64,000 nucleotides of DNA from CAVVEQ01 sp963802095 (GCA_963802095.1 CAWDHI010000001.1:682001-746000); one strand, 5' to 3'. Positions 9,089-18,531 are shown, counted from the stretch's first letter. The notes: generated by a model not told the origin, from the sequence alone. Translations and numbers: made by a program.

Positions 9089-9970
9089 CTACCCCTTTTT
9101 TCTTTCCTTTTCGGACCGTTCTTTGCCTTCTTCTTCAGTGACCTCAATTTCGTCCTTATGGAATTGGACCACACCTACTTCAGGGATCTCAACAAGGATC
9201 ATCGCTTGCAGTGGATTTACATCCAGAACCTTCCCCATGCCGCGCGGTGTTTTAACCATTCTATTGCGTCGGGGTAATTGCGCCCTTGCATCCACGTAAT
9301 TTTGATATTCATAAATCAAGCAGCAGCGGAGTCTTCCGCACATCCCGGTGATCTCCGAAGGGGTTAGCGATACGGATTGTTCTTTCGCCATCCGGATGGA
9401 GATGGAACTGAATTCGGTTAAGAAGCGTGTGCAGCAGCGCGTTTCCAAACCGCAGGCACCCATTCCCCCCATACACTTTGCCACATCCCTTGGTCCCACC
9501 TGCCGAAGATCAACAGCTGCTGGCTTAAATGTTCGCTGCATATCTGAACGCATCGATTTCAGATCGACTTTCTCCTCGCTCTCTGTGCAGAATTGGATCG
9601 ATAGCCGGCTGCCTTCAAAGGAATACTCCGCATTTACAAATTTCACTCCCCGCAATCCCAATTCCTTGGAACGCTTTTGTGCAGCAGCAACAACATCGCC
9701 TTCTTTCTGCTGCCAGCTTTGGCGTTGCATGAGATCTTTCGGTGTCGCTCTACGGTCGATCTGTTTCCACCCACCTTCAGGCATGTTGGAGGTATCCAGG
9801 ATGGTTCCGGTCACTTCGCCAAGCTGCCATCCTCGACTGGTCTCAACAACAACCATATCACCGGGGATCAGCTCCCCCAGCCGTGTGGCGTCAAAATGGT
9901 AAACTTTGCCTACTTTGGAAAAACGCACGCCAACGATCAAGTGTTGTTTTTCTTCGTTTTTATCATTCAT
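9089..9970 (-). CDS. PSP1/RicT-family protein
   Basis: Member of the PSP1 (YaaT/RicT) family; in Bacillus RicT joins RicA and RicF in an Fe-S complex that aids RNA maturation by RNase Y and sporulation phosphorelay. The family core is clear: VGVRFSKVGKVYHFD at the start, the Cys-rich signature with GGMGACGLETRCCTRF, then GMCGRLRCCLIYE, giving the conserved clustered cysteines. The frame is open to 10063, but the ATG at 9970 (MNDKNEE) is preferred because the longer part is basic, unlike the family, and overlaps the preceding gene. RicA and RicF are not visible. The gene follows a small Cys-rich protein by 7 nt. Confidence 0.85.
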   Translation of the reverse strand: MNDKNEEKQHLIVGVRFSKVGKVYHFDATRLGELIPGDMVVVETSRGWQLGEVTGTILDTSNMPEGGWKQIDRRATPKDLMQRQSWQQKEGDVVAAAQKRSKELGLRGVKFVNAEYSFEGSRLSIQFCTESEEKVDLKSMRSDMQRTFKPAAVDLRQVGPRDVAKCMGGMGACGLETRCCTRFLTEFSSISIRMAKEQSVSLTPSEITGMCGRLRCCLIYEYQNYVDARAQLPRRNRMVKTPRGMGKVLDVNPLQAMILVEIPEVGVVQFHKDEIEVTEEEGKERSEKERKKG

Positions 9971-9977
9971 CAGGGTT

Positions 9978-10310
9978 TCACCTGCTGGTTTCTTTTGATT
10001 TTTGATACTTTTCCAGGTCTTTTTTGGCGGATTTGAAGAGATTCTCCAGGTCTGTGTCATCACCTTTAAACCGGTGAATCATCAGCTTCGCGCATTGCGT
10101 ACAACCCTGTGAAGCTCTGAAAGAATCTGCATCGCAATCTGTACATCTTCCCAACCGAACCATCATAAGCGTAAAGGCGGCTTTTTCCAAGTCGGAGGAC
10201 TGCTCGCCCAGGATAAAATCCACCAGTTTTTCCCAAGTTTCACCTCGGCACCCCCTTAAAAAGGGGGTGACCCGGGCGGGATATAAAAAATCTGTATCGG
10301 AATTGTACAT
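9978..10310 (-). CDS. Small Cys-rich protein of unknown function, upstream of ricT-like gene
   Basis: A 110-aa protein I cannot assign. Its middle contains a compact cysteine set, CTDCDADSFRASQGCTQC, about residues 56-73, giving paired CxxC motifs suited to a metal or Fe-S site, followed by a charged helical tail (DLENLFKSAKKDLEKYQKS). The N-terminal half is helical. It ends 7 nt before the ricT-like start, so the two are probably co-translated. Because RicT binds Fe-S clusters with other small partners in Bacillus, a partner role here is a reasonable inference, with no direct proof. The start at 10310 is only weakly supported by a ribosome site. Confidence 0.6.
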   Translation of the reverse strand: MYNSDTDFLYPARVTPFLRGCRGETWEKLVDFILGEQSSDLEKAAFTLMMVRLGRCTDCDADSFRASQGCTQCAKLMIHRFKGDDTDLENLFKSAKKDLEKYQKSKETSR

Positions 10311-10369
10311 TTGCCGGTAATCTGCCTGCCGAATTTTAACACATCTGAGTGTTATCCCGGTAAAAGGGC

Positions 10370-12211
10370 TTATTCGACTGTAACAGATTTTGCCAGGTTT
10401 CTTGGCTGGTCCACATCCAACCCACGAAGGGTGGCGATGTGATAGGCAAGCATCTGGAGTGGGATTACTGTGGTCACTGGGGATAGCAACCAGGGCGTTT
10501 CCGGAATCTCGAGAACGTAATCCGCCAGGGCTTCAGTTGCTCGATCGCCTTCAGTTGCCACAACCACAACAACTCCGCCTCTTGCCTTAACCTGCTCAAC
10601 CTGGCTGATCATTTTATCGTGCCAGGGATCGCGAGGGATTATTGCGACCACGGGTAACATCTTATCAACCAGAGCGATGGGACCGTGTTTCATTTCACCG
10701 GCCGGATAGGCTTCTGCATGGATATAGGATATTTCCTTAAGCTTTAAAGCGCCTTCATAAGCAATTGGCATATTTATGCCTCTACCAAGATAGAGAGCGC
10801 TTTTTGTTTCTTTGAATGCCAGAGCAACGGTTTCCACTTCAGGTTCCCGGTCCAAGCACTTACTTACAAGATCGGGGATGACGCTTATATCCCGGACGAG
10901 TCTCTTTCGCTCCATCTCGCTAATCGCCCCTCGGCTATCTGCGAGCAGGATCGCAAGCATGTAAAGATCCACGAGTGGTGCGGTAAAAGCCTTGGTGGAT
11001 GCCACACCGATCTCCGGTCCGCATTGCATGGAAATGAATCCATCACTCAATCGCATCGCCTGGGAACCGATTGCATTAACGATGGACCACACCTTGGCTC
11101 CTTTCCGCCGCGCTTCTTCCATCGCTGCAAGCGTATCCGCAGTTTCACCGGATTGGCTGATCGCCAGCACGACACTCCCCGGTTCAACTATCGGATCACG
11201 GTAACGAAACTCAGAGGCGATATCCACCTCCACCGGTAATCGCGCGATCCGCTCGATCATTACCTTTCCCACCATACCCACATGCGATGCTGTACCGCAA
11301 GCGGTGATGGTGATCTTTTTTATCTGCGCAAGCTCTTCCGTGGTGGCATTAAGCTGATCTAGGTTGATCAATCCCCTCTCAAGGTCCACCCTGCCGGCTA
11401 CAGTATCGGTCAATGAGCGTACCTGTTCGTGGATCTCCTTTTGCATGAAGTGACGATATTCCCCTTTTTCAGCCGCCACCGGATCCCAGGCGATTTGGCT
11501 AATTGGGAGGGAGATGACCTTCCCCTGAAGGTCCCTGAATTCCACGCCACCTTCACGAACGATAGCCATTTGGTGAGATTCCAGGAAAGTTACCCGATGG
11601 GTATGTTCGATCAAAGCAGGAACATCCGATGCGATGAACATTTCTCCGCTTCCATGACCAATCACCACACCTCCCGCATTGCCGATCCGCACCGCGATGA
11701 TCTTATCCGGTTCATCCATAGCCATCACCACCAAGCCGTGCGCCCCCTTCAAAACTGTCACCGTTCGCATCACCGACGTGATCAGGTCGCACCCACTGGT
11801 GTGATGTCGCTCGATCATCTGCACTATTGTTTCTGTGTCTGTCTCGGAGATAAATTCAATTCCCTCCGCCTGTAATTCGGCTTTCAACTCCAGATAGTTT
11901 TCAACGATCCCGTTATGGACGAGAACTACTTTCCCAGCGCTTCCCACATGCGGGTGGGCATTCTTCGCAGAAGGCATGCCATGGGTGGCCCATCTGGTGT
12001 GCCCAATCCCTACAGTGCCATGAATTGGATCAGTTCGAATCAGACCTTCCAAGATCTCAAGTTTTCCAGCTTCCCTGCGAACCTGGATCTTCCCCTCCCC
12101 AATCACAGCCAGTCCTGCTGAATCATACCCGCGGTACTCCAACTTTTTCAGACCATTGAGGATGATCCGGGTTGCGTCACTTTTTCCGATATATCCAACT
12201 ATTCCACACAT
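10370..12211 (-). CDS. glmS: Glutamine--fructose-6-phosphate aminotransferase (isomerizing)
   Basis: Makes glucosamine-6-phosphate from fructose-6-phosphate and glutamine, the entry to cell-wall amino sugars. The 613-aa protein begins MCGIVGYIG, so Cys becomes the N-terminal nucleophile after Met removal; the glutaminase domain (GHTRWATHG, residues 1-240) is followed by two SIS sugar-isomerase domains (ITACGTASHVG and SQSGETADT in the first) and ends with PRNLAKSVTVE, the usual C-terminal signature. GGAGG precedes the ATG. The leader has an inverted repeat at 12234-12252, but nothing resembling a glmS ribozyme. Confidence 0.97.
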   Translation of the reverse strand: MCGIVGYIGKSDATRIILNGLKKLEYRGYDSAGLAVIGEGKIQVRREAGKLEILEGLIRTDPIHGTVGIGHTRWATHGMPSAKNAHPHVGSAGKVVLVHNGIVENYLELKAELQAEGIEFISETDTETIVQMIERHHTSGCDLITSVMRTVTVLKGAHGLVVMAMDEPDKIIAVRIGNAGGVVIGHGSGEMFIASDVPALIEHTHRVTFLESHQMAIVREGGVEFRDLQGKVISLPISQIAWDPVAAEKGEYRHFMQKEIHEQVRSLTDTVAGRVDLERGLINLDQLNATTEELAQIKKITITACGTASHVGMVGKVMIERIARLPVEVDIASEFRYRDPIVEPGSVVLAISQSGETADTLAAMEEARRKGAKVWSIVNAIGSQAMRLSDGFISMQCGPEIGVASTKAFTAPLVDLYMLAILLADSRGAISEMERKRLVRDISVIPDLVSKCLDREPEVETVALAFKETKSALYLGRGINMPIAYEGALKLKEISYIHAEAYPAGEMKHGPIALVDKMLPVVAIIPRDPWHDKMISQVEQVKARGGVVVVVATEGDRATEALADYVLEIPETPWLLSPVTTVIPLQMLAYHIATLRGLDVDQPRNLAKSVTVE

Positions 12212-12540
12212 GCGTCCTCCAAAATAAAATCTTCCGTACTAATTATGTACGGTCAAATTATTGTGGAATGAGATTGATTCCTGGGAAATTCCGGATTGTC
12301 TTCCGGGAGGGCATCCGCTGATCTTTCGATTTTCCCGGGTATTCCCGGTTAACGCCGCCTCGCAGCAGCGAACCCTCTTCCTCGTCACTCTGTAATTATT
12401 TCAGAGCCATGCGCTATTCGGTTCCAGGTCAGGATCTTCATTCCGGTTTTGTAGGATTATACCTGAATCACTCCATATAATCTTCGATTTTTTTCGTCGA
12501 ATTTCATAATCCAAGGATTCTTCCCATATAATTATTATAA
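12212..12540. other. Non-coding region between glmS and the orphan membrane protein gene
   Basis: No coding frame is convincing in these 329 nt. On the minus strand it holds the glmS leader with GGAGG and a TTGACC box (12259-12254). The rest shows no hairpin with a T run and no recognisable RNA gene. It probably carries divergent promoters for glmS and the gene at 12541. Confidence 0.5.
12234..12252 (-). promoter_or_regulatory. Inverted repeat in the glmS leader
   Basis: CCGTAC and GTACGG (6-bp arms, 7-nt spacer) lie 23-41 nt upstream of the glmS ATG, just after a TTGACC -35-like box. It could be an operator or a small leader hairpin. The -10 that would match (AAGATT) is weak. Confidence 0.3.
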
Positions 12541-13185
12541 ATGGAACATCAGCCCAGAAAATATTCACTAAAGGAAATTCTTTTCCTGCCTATTGGCTGC
12601 GCCTTACAGGCACCATACATCCTGGTGCTGATTTTGCTTGGGACGATCCTCTTCACATCGTTCATTGCCTATAAATCCTTGAATTTTGACCCATTTCACC
12701 TTTGGACTCGTAATTATCCAGATTATTCCCTTTCAGAAGATCTTTCCTTGATGAGTGACCCGAGCGGTTACTTTTGGAAGATCTCCTATGAGGGAAACCC
12801 GGAATCCACCTTCACAGGAATGGTTCGTCACATCTCTCCGGATGAAGAACCCGTGGTACCAATGCTTACCTACGATATCCTGGTTACAAATGGCGATTTC
12901 GCAGATCCCAAACTGGTCCGCACCACGGTGGTGAATCACATGTTTGCATGGCAGGGTTTGGGTGCCATCCAGCCGCAGGGGAAGATTAACCTCCTGCATA
13001 CCGTTGCTAAAAATAATGACGTTTTTACTGAATTACGCGATATCCAAAACGGAGATATTGTGCAAATTCGCGGGATTGAAATCTATAAAATAGACGCTTT
13101 CGATTCAAAGGGAACCTCTTTGGGTTATTGGATCGACCAGGGTTGTAACACCATCCTCGTCACAGAGGTTGAAATCCAGGATTAG
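12541..13185 (+). CDS. Unknown membrane-anchored protein
   Basis: A 214-aa protein I do not recognise. Residues about 20-45 (YILVLILLGTILFTSFIAY) form one transmembrane helix after a short basic N-terminus, so about 165 residues would lie outside the cytoplasm. That part is rich in beta-strand-like segments (SGYFWKISYEGN, LTYDILVTNGDF, GDIVQIRGIEIYKIDAF) and ends TILVTEVEIQD. No catalytic motif is seen. It stands alone, with its stop 2 nt from the convergent AOR stop. Base composition and coding style match its neighbours, so I regard it as a real host gene. Confidence 0.6.
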   Translation: MEHQPRKYSLKEILFLPIGCALQAPYILVLILLGTILFTSFIAYKSLNFDPFHLWTRNYPDYSLSEDLSLMSDPSGYFWKISYEGNPESTFTGMVRHISPDEEPVVPMLTYDILVTNGDFADPKLVRTTVVNHMFAWQGLGAIQPQGKINLLHTVAKNNDVFTELRDIQNGDIVQIRGIEIYKIDAFDSKGTSLGYWIDQGCNTILVTEVEIQD

Positions 13186-13187
13186 CG

Positions 13188-15362
13188 TTATCCCCCATGA
13201 TCAGATACTAACGCCACAACATCCGGGAAATCTATTCCCAGTCTTTTCAGAGTTTCCATGGTTGGTACGCCATTCTTGGTCCAACCACGCCGCAGGTAAA
13301 CCGCATCCACCAATTTCTGGTAACGATCCTCACGATATTCCCGTACGATCCGTAACTTTTGATCTGTCGTCAGACCGTTTGGATCTTTCCCGATCTCGGC
13401 TTGGATCTGCTGATCGTATCGTTCTGCACGTGATTCATATTCCTTCACAGTTGCCGGCCCCATTGCTCGGTACGGGGGAATATCAAATTCCCTTGTTCCA
13501 AAGCCCAATCGTAAATTGAATACCCGTTGAAATTGATATACCCTTTCTGATTGTTCCAAAACACCTTCGATATCGATCTGCTTACCGGTCACACCCTCAT
13601 GCAGCCAGCAATAATTCTCCACGTGCTCAGGTACCTTGGCTGCCTGGACTCCGGTGTAGGATTTATTGCTCACGGGGATAATATCGTTCCAGGGAAGCTT
13701 GCACAATCCATGCAAGCTGAACCAGGTGCGCCACACCGGGAAGTAATAGAGTGCTTCGGCTTTATCCTCAAACGTAGGTAGCTGTTTGTGGACCATATCC
13801 ATGAATATCAACCAGGCTTCATCATGTTGGGGACCCTTGGAGGCCAGCGCGTACCCCCCCTGCTGTGCCAGCGATTCTTTGGGCATGTAGTTGGATATTT
13901 CCATCCCCTTCACTTCCATGCCAATATCAGCCAATACTTTAGGATCGGCACCAAACTTCTCCACAAATTCCTTCTTCATTGACCGGATTCCCTGTCCGAC
14001 AACCACACCGAATCCCTCACCCCTGGCCATCTGATGGAGCAACTCCAATGCCGCATCCTTATTTCCCCAGGTCAATTCCAAACCCCCGGTTCGTTTCTTG
14101 GTAAGGATTCCATACTCATAGCACTCCATGGCAAAAGCAATCGAATTCCCGCAGGAAATCGTATCGATCCCGTAGGTATCACAATAGAAATTCAGCTCCA
14201 GAACCGCTTGCGGGTCGAATATCGCGCAATTCGATCCCAAAGCACCCAGGGTTTCATACTCTGGTCCATCCACAAAAACTCTCTGACCGATATAAGGCCC
14301 TGTTTTCAGCTCAAAATCTGTGATGCCATGGGCGCATGCCAGGGTGCAGCCATACCAGCAGCCATCCGGGCCCCGACGGTCGTATTGCTGTTTCCATAAA
14401 GAACCGCCGATCTGAGGCGCGCGATCATCCGCGCCGAAACGGAAATTCTCAACTGGTAAAAGATCGAACTTACTCATAATCTCCACCAGGTAGGGCGTTC
14501 CGGTCCCGCCCATGTCATTTTGGACAGCATCAAATTCGGAAATTTCAGATTTTATTCTGCGCCCAGCTTTGTTCACCAAATCCGGATAGGCTGAACCGTT
14601 GCTGTTCCCGGTCATCCCAGTGAATTTGACCACAATCGCTTTGATCTTTTTATCCCGCAAAACCCGACCCGCACCTCCCCGGGCTGCCTGTTTGTAACGA
14701 ACTTCCATTTTTTTCGGATCGTAATAACTGACATTCAGACCGCAAATGGCGGCGTAATCTGCTGCCTGACCTGCGCTGATCACAGATATCCCGCGCTTTT
14801 CCTTTTCATCCCTGGCATACATTTCGGTCAATTGTTTGTTCACGAGGTGCGTATCAACAAATTCCAAAGGTGCTTCTTCGATCCGTATTGTGCCCTCGTC
14901 ACCATCAATAACGATGATCACGTCCGTTGCCGCTTTTCCCTGAACTTCTAGCGCATCGAAACCGGCAAATTTGAGATAAGGACCGAAGTAACCACCGGCG
15001 TTGGAATCAATCACGCTGAAGGTGGTTGGGGAGATCGTCACCACTGTACATTTTCCTGTCCCCGGGTAGGCTGTGATTCCGCCAATGGGTCCACCCGCGA
15101 TAACCAGCTCATTCTCCGGATCGTTCCATTTCGTTCCATCTTTTACCGCGTTCCAAAGTAGCCAGAGACAATATCCGCGTCCACCCGTAAAAGTTTCTTT
15201 CATTTTCTCGGTCACCGGTTTAATTGAGATCCGGATTGTCGATAGATCCAAATGGAGTGTCCGGTTCGCATACCCTTTTTCTACAGGTTTCTTCTCGTAG
15301 CGTTTTTCGGCTAGAAGAATATGAGCGGAGCGGACATCTTCGATCGACATTGTTTGAGCCAT
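13188..15362 (-). CDS. Aldehyde:ferredoxin oxidoreductase family protein (tungsten-bispterin type)
   Basis: Oxidises an aldehyde to a carboxylate with ferredoxin as acceptor, or a related reaction. The N-terminal domain has GGRGYCLWLLW and ELVIAGGPIGG typical of AOR pterin binding; the [4Fe-4S] cysteines CxxxCxxxC are in GCWYGCTLACAHG, with a late Cys in LHGLCKLPWND. The frame is open to 15437, but ATG 15362 (MAQTMSIED) has GGAGG 7 nt upstream. At 724 aa it is about 100 residues longer than classical AOR, so it may belong to a long subgroup. No separate ferredoxin-type subunit or pterin gene is adjacent. In this context it could detoxify or use aldehydes from amino acid fermentation. Confidence 0.87.
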   Translation of the reverse strand: MAQTMSIEDVRSAHILLAEKRYEKKPVEKGYANRTLHLDLSTIRISIKPVTEKMKETFTGGRGYCLWLLWNAVKDGTKWNDPENELVIAGGPIGGITAYPGTGKCTVVTISPTTFSVIDSNAGGYFGPYLKFAGFDALEVQGKAATDVIIVIDGDEGTIRIEEAPLEFVDTHLVNKQLTEMYARDEKEKRGISVISAGQAADYAAICGLNVSYYDPKKMEVRYKQAARGGAGRVLRDKKIKAIVVKFTGMTGNSNGSAYPDLVNKAGRRIKSEISEFDAVQNDMGGTGTPYLVEIMSKFDLLPVENFRFGADDRAPQIGGSLWKQQYDRRGPDGCWYGCTLACAHGITDFELKTGPYIGQRVFVDGPEYETLGALGSNCAIFDPQAVLELNFYCDTYGIDTISCGNSIAFAMECYEYGILTKKRTGGLELTWGNKDAALELLHQMARGEGFGVVVGQGIRSMKKEFVEKFGADPKVLADIGMEVKGMEISNYMPKESLAQQGGYALASKGPQHDEAWLIFMDMVHKQLPTFEDKAEALYYFPVWRTWFSLHGLCKLPWNDIIPVSNKSYTGVQAAKVPEHVENYCWLHEGVTGKQIDIEGVLEQSERVYQFQRVFNLRLGFGTREFDIPPYRAMGPATVKEYESRAERYDQQIQAEIGKDPNGLTTDQKLRIVREYREDRYQKLVDAVYLRRGWTKNGVPTMETLKRLGIDFPDVVALVSDHGG

Positions 15363-15392
15363 TTGCTGCCTCCGGGGTCTAGGAATGCTCTT

Positions 15393-15447
15393 ATTATAAC
15401 CAGACGATTCCGAAGTACGCCATCCTCGGGATCTCAAATGCTATAAT
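15393..15447. promoter_or_regulatory. Divergent promoter region of AOR and MFS genes
   Basis: Minus strand: TATAAT at 15398-15393, 31 nt before the AOR start, without a clear -35. Plus strand: extended -10 TGCTATAAT at 15439-15447, implying a leader of about 8 nt for the MFS gene. The 99-nt intergenic gap makes shared control possible. Confidence 0.45.
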
Positions 15448-15461
15448 TATCAAAGGTTCCC

Positions 15462-16685
15462 ATGCTCGATCGTTACCTTCCCAGTCAGGTTACAAATCCT
15501 GTTCAACGCGATAATTTCAAGAATGTGCTTCGGGATGGGCTGGCGGTTGGTTATGCCACCGCTGGAATGCCATTCCTTGCTGTTTTTCTAACCCGACTGG
15601 GTGCAAGCAATTTCGAAGTTGGTTTACTTACTTCCATGCCTGCTTTCACCGGACTTCTTTTTGCCATTCCCCTCGGTGTATGGCTGCAGCAGAAACGAAA
15701 CATTATCCCCTGGTACAGCTGGACGAGATTCCTTCAGCTCTCCGGTTTCGCGTTTACTGGAATAATCCCATTCATTCTCCCCCCTGAAGCCTGGATACCT
15801 GCGATCATCCTGGTGTGGGGTTTGATCACTTTTCCTCAAGCGATCCTAACAATACTCTTCAATGTTGTCATGAGCTCCGTCGCCGGGAACGTGAGCCGCT
15901 TCGAGCTCCTCTCCCGCCGCTGGGCACTGGTGGGGATGATCACCACAGTGGCTACCCTCGGAATTGGTGAAGTACTCTCTCGCAGGAACTTTCCGTTCAA
16001 CTTTCAGCTGGTCTTCCTTCTGGTATCCATCGGAGCGATATTCAGTTTATTTTTCACAAGCAGGCTGAGAATTCCGGAGAATAAACCCATACTTTCACAG
16101 GGCATAAATTATCTCGACCGGTTCAGGCAGATCTTTGCATCAGTGCGGCGATATCCCGCTTTTCTTTCCTTCACATTTAAAAGATTCATTTTTTTAACTG
16201 GGGTTGCTTTTGCGGCTCCGCTTTTCCCTTTGTATTATGTTCGTCAGGCAAATCTCCCCGATATATCTATAGCCTATATCACCATGGCGAATACAATGGT
16301 CATGGTAGTTGGGTATTTTTTCTGGCTGAGGTTCTCCCGAACAAGAGGTTCCCGACCCATCCTACTTTGGACCACGCTTGGAATCTCGCTCTTTCCAATC
16401 TTTGTCGCTCAAACTACGAATTCTGGGGTGATCATTCTTCTGGCTGCAGTCGCAGGACTTTTCAATGCCGGCTTGAATTTGGTGTTTTTCGATGAGCTTA
16501 TGCGCAATATCCCTGTTGAGCAAAGCCCGTCTTTCGTTGCATTTGCCCAGACTACTCAATATCTTACAACAATGATCTCCCCTTTGGTTAGCGCATGGCT
16601 TGCCCAAATGTTCGGGCTCAATGCTGCGTTGATAATCGCCGGGATGATCCAATTGTTTGGATTTTTCCTTTTCACTCGTAGGTAA
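15462..16685 (+). CDS. Major facilitator superfamily transporter
   Basis: A 407-aa polytopic inner-membrane protein with about 12 hydrophobic helices. Early segments include AVGYATAGMPFLAVFLTRLGAS and GLLTSMPAFTGLLFAIPLG; a basic cytoplasmic loop follows (WLQQKRNIIP), as in MFS carriers between helices 2 and 3. The second half repeats the pattern (FKRFIFLTGVAFAAPLFPLYYVR). No substrate-defining motif is visible. It is divergent from AOR across 99 nt and precedes the gcv operon by about 100 nt. There is no ribosome site of quality, in line with a very short leader. It could be an efflux or uptake carrier. Confidence 0.82.
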   Translation: MLDRYLPSQVTNPVQRDNFKNVLRDGLAVGYATAGMPFLAVFLTRLGASNFEVGLLTSMPAFTGLLFAIPLGVWLQQKRNIIPWYSWTRFLQLSGFAFTGIIPFILPPEAWIPAIILVWGLITFPQAILTILFNVVMSSVAGNVSRFELLSRRWALVGMITTVATLGIGEVLSRRNFPFNFQLVFLLVSIGAIFSLFFTSRLRIPENKPILSQGINYLDRFRQIFASVRRYPAFLSFTFKRFIFLTGVAFAAPLFPLYYVRQANLPDISIAYITMANTMVMVVGYFFWLRFSRTRGSRPILLWTTLGISLFPIFVAQTTNSGVIILLAAVAGLFNAGLNLVFFDELMRNIPVEQSPSFVAFAQTTQYLTTMISPLVSAWLAQMFGLNAALIIAGMIQLFGFFLFTRR

Positions 16686-16788
16686 ATAGGAAAACCGATT
16701 TAACCCCTGCCCATAATTTCTTGATTTATAATAATCTCGATTGTTGATTCCAAATCGTCATCCAATATCATTCTTCCAGGAGATAACT

Positions 16789-17178
16789 ATGGAAACCCCC
16801 TCAGATTTGAAATACTCTAAAACCGATGAATGGATAAGAATGGAAGGGAATACAGCGGTGGTTGGGATAACAGATTATGCCCAGGAACAATTATCCGATG
16901 TTGTTTTCATCGAGGTTCCCCATTCGGCCGGGGATGTCTGCACTAAAGGATCTCAATGTGCTACAGTCGAATCGGTGAAAGCCGCTGCTGAGGTGAACTT
17001 CCCTGTATCTGGCGAACTGCTCGAGGTAAACGAAGCCCTCAGCTCCACGCCTGAACTTTTGAATACTGAGCCTTTCGGAAAAGCCTGGATTGTCAAAGTC
17101 AAGGTAAAGGATCCATCCGAATTGAATGACCTGATGGATGCGCCAGCGTATATTAAGTATTGCGAAGGTCGGCATTAG
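16789..17178 (+). CDS. gcvH: Glycine cleavage system H protein
   Basis: Lipoyl carrier that receives the aminomethyl group from glycine decarboxylase. The ATG at 16789 (METPSDLKYS) is chosen because AGGAG lies just upstream; an open frame reaches 16741 but adds a tail the family lacks. The lipoylated Lys64 is in VESVKAAAE, and the C-terminal NTEPFGKAWIVKVK is typical. At 129 aa it is normal length. The gcvPA ATG follows its stop directly. The aminomethyltransferase gcvT is not in this window, so it must be encoded elsewhere if the system is complete. Confidence 0.95.
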   Translation: METPSDLKYSKTDEWIRMEGNTAVVGITDYAQEQLSDVVFIEVPHSAGDVCTKGSQCATVESVKAAAEVNFPVSGELLEVNEALSSTPELLNTEPFGKAWIVKVKVKDPSELNDLMDAPAYIKYCEGRH

Positions 17179-18531
17179 ATGTTCATTCCCCATACAGAAA
17201 ACGAAACCAGGGAGATGTTGAAAGCGCTCGGATTGGATGGTTTCGAGGAACTCTTTAGAGACGTACCCCAGAAATACAGATTTCCCAAGCTCGATCTCCC
17301 GCCGGCATTATCCGAAATGGAAGCATTTTCGATGGTGCAGGCAATCTCGCAATCGAACGAATCCACGCAGGATTTGATTTGTTTCCTCGGGGCTGGGGCT
17401 TACAACCACTATATCCCTGCAGTTGTGGATAGCGTCATTTCCCGGGGCGAATTCTTCTCTGCGTATACACCCTACCAGCCGGAAATCTCCCAGGGTACTC
17501 TGCAAGCTGTTTTTGAATACCAAAGCCTGATCGCAGCCCTCACGGGAATGGATGTTAGTAATGCTTCCCATTATGATGGCGCCACTGCCTGCGCAGAAGC
17601 GGGTGTGCTTGCCTATCATCATTTTTTTGGTAAACGCCCAAGAATTGTACTTTCCCCCGCATTGCACCCTCATTACCGCGAAACAGTCCGCACGTACCTG
17701 CAGGGGTATGGCGATATCGAGATTCTGGGTGATGAGAACAAGGTTAACCCCCTTTGCCACCCCGATGAATTGCTTCAGGATGTCGATCAAAAAACTTCTC
17801 TTGTTCTGGTGCAGTATCCAGATTTTTTTGGCCGGGTTTTTGATCTTACCTCTCTGGCCAGGGAAGTGCATGAAAAAGGAGCACTGTTTGGCGTTGCGGT
17901 CAATCCACTTTCCCTGGGGCTTCTGAAACCTCCGGGGGATTTCGGGGCAGATATCGTCGTTGGTGAAGGACAGCCATTGGGTATCCCCCTATCTTTTGGT
18001 GGACCGTATCTGGGATTATTCGCCACCCGGAAGGAGCTCGTTCGCAAGCTGGCTGGACGGCTGGTTGGTGAATCGGTGGATAAAGAAGGCCGGAAAGGAT
18101 ACGTCCTCACCCTGACCGCTCGTGAACAGCACATTCGCCGCGATAAAGCGACTTCCAACATATGCACAAACCAGGGTTTGATGGCACTTGCCTCGGCGGT
18201 TTACCTGAGTTCTCTCGGCAAACATGGTTTGCATTCAGTTGCCAATCTTTGCTACCAGAAAGCGCATTATGCTGCTGGCCGTATTGCTTCCGTACCGGGA
18301 TTCGCTGTGCTCGATGATGCTCAGTTCTTCCATGAATTCATCGTTCATTGTCCCGATTCCGTGGAAGAGATCAACCTCCACCTACTCGACCATGGAATCC
18401 TGGGAGGGTACGACCTGGGTTGTGATTACCCATCCCTGAAAAACCATATGCTGGTCGCAGTTACAGAAATGGTGGATAAAGAGGATATCGATCTTCTCTG
18501 CGAGATCCTTGGGGAGGCGCATCATGACTGA
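17179..18531 (+). CDS. gcvPA: Glycine dehydrogenase (decarboxylating) subunit 1
   Basis: N-terminal half of the split P protein; with GcvPB it decarboxylates glycine and loads the H protein. The 450-aa protein opens FIPHTENETREMLKALG and contains the family segments FLGAGAYNHYIPA, SAYTPYQPEISQGTLQA and YDGATACAEA. It has no PLP lysine, as expected, since that lies in GcvPB. The start codon follows the gcvH stop directly and its stop overlaps the gcvPB start by 8 nt, so all three genes are translationally coupled. The split form is usual for Gram-positives, Thermotogota and Chloroflexota. Confidence 0.95.
   Translation: MFIPHTENETREMLKALGLDGFEELFRDVPQKYRFPKLDLPPALSEMEAFSMVQAISQSNESTQDLICFLGAGAYNHYIPAVVDSVISRGEFFSAYTPYQPEISQGTLQAVFEYQSLIAALTGMDVSNASHYDGATACAEAGVLAYHHFFGKRPRIVLSPALHPHYRETVRTYLQGYGDIEILGDENKVNPLCHPDELLQDVDQKTSLVLVQYPDFFGRVFDLTSLAREVHEKGALFGVAVNPLSLGLLKPPGDFGADIVVGEGQPLGIPLSFGGPYLGLFATRKELVRKLAGRLVGESVDKEGRKGYVLTLTAREQHIRRDKATSNICTNQGLMALASAVYLSSLGKHGLHSVANLCYQKAHYAAGRIASVPGFAVLDDAQFFHEFIVHCPDSVEEINLHLLDHGILGGYDLGCDYPSLKNHMLVAVTEMVDKEDIDLLCEILGEAHHD

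Noticed and set aside
10337..10354. Terminator between glmS and the Cys-rich protein gene
   Set aside because: A 6-bp hairpin exists but is not followed by a T run on the minus strand; the genes may be co-transcribed.
12212..12300. glmS ribozyme or riboswitch in the glmS leader
   Set aside because: Leader before the ATG is short, with no ribozyme core; only a small inverted repeat is visible.
16686..16788. Glycine riboswitch upstream of gcvH
   Set aside because: Only about 100 nt, no tandem aptamer-like stems seen.
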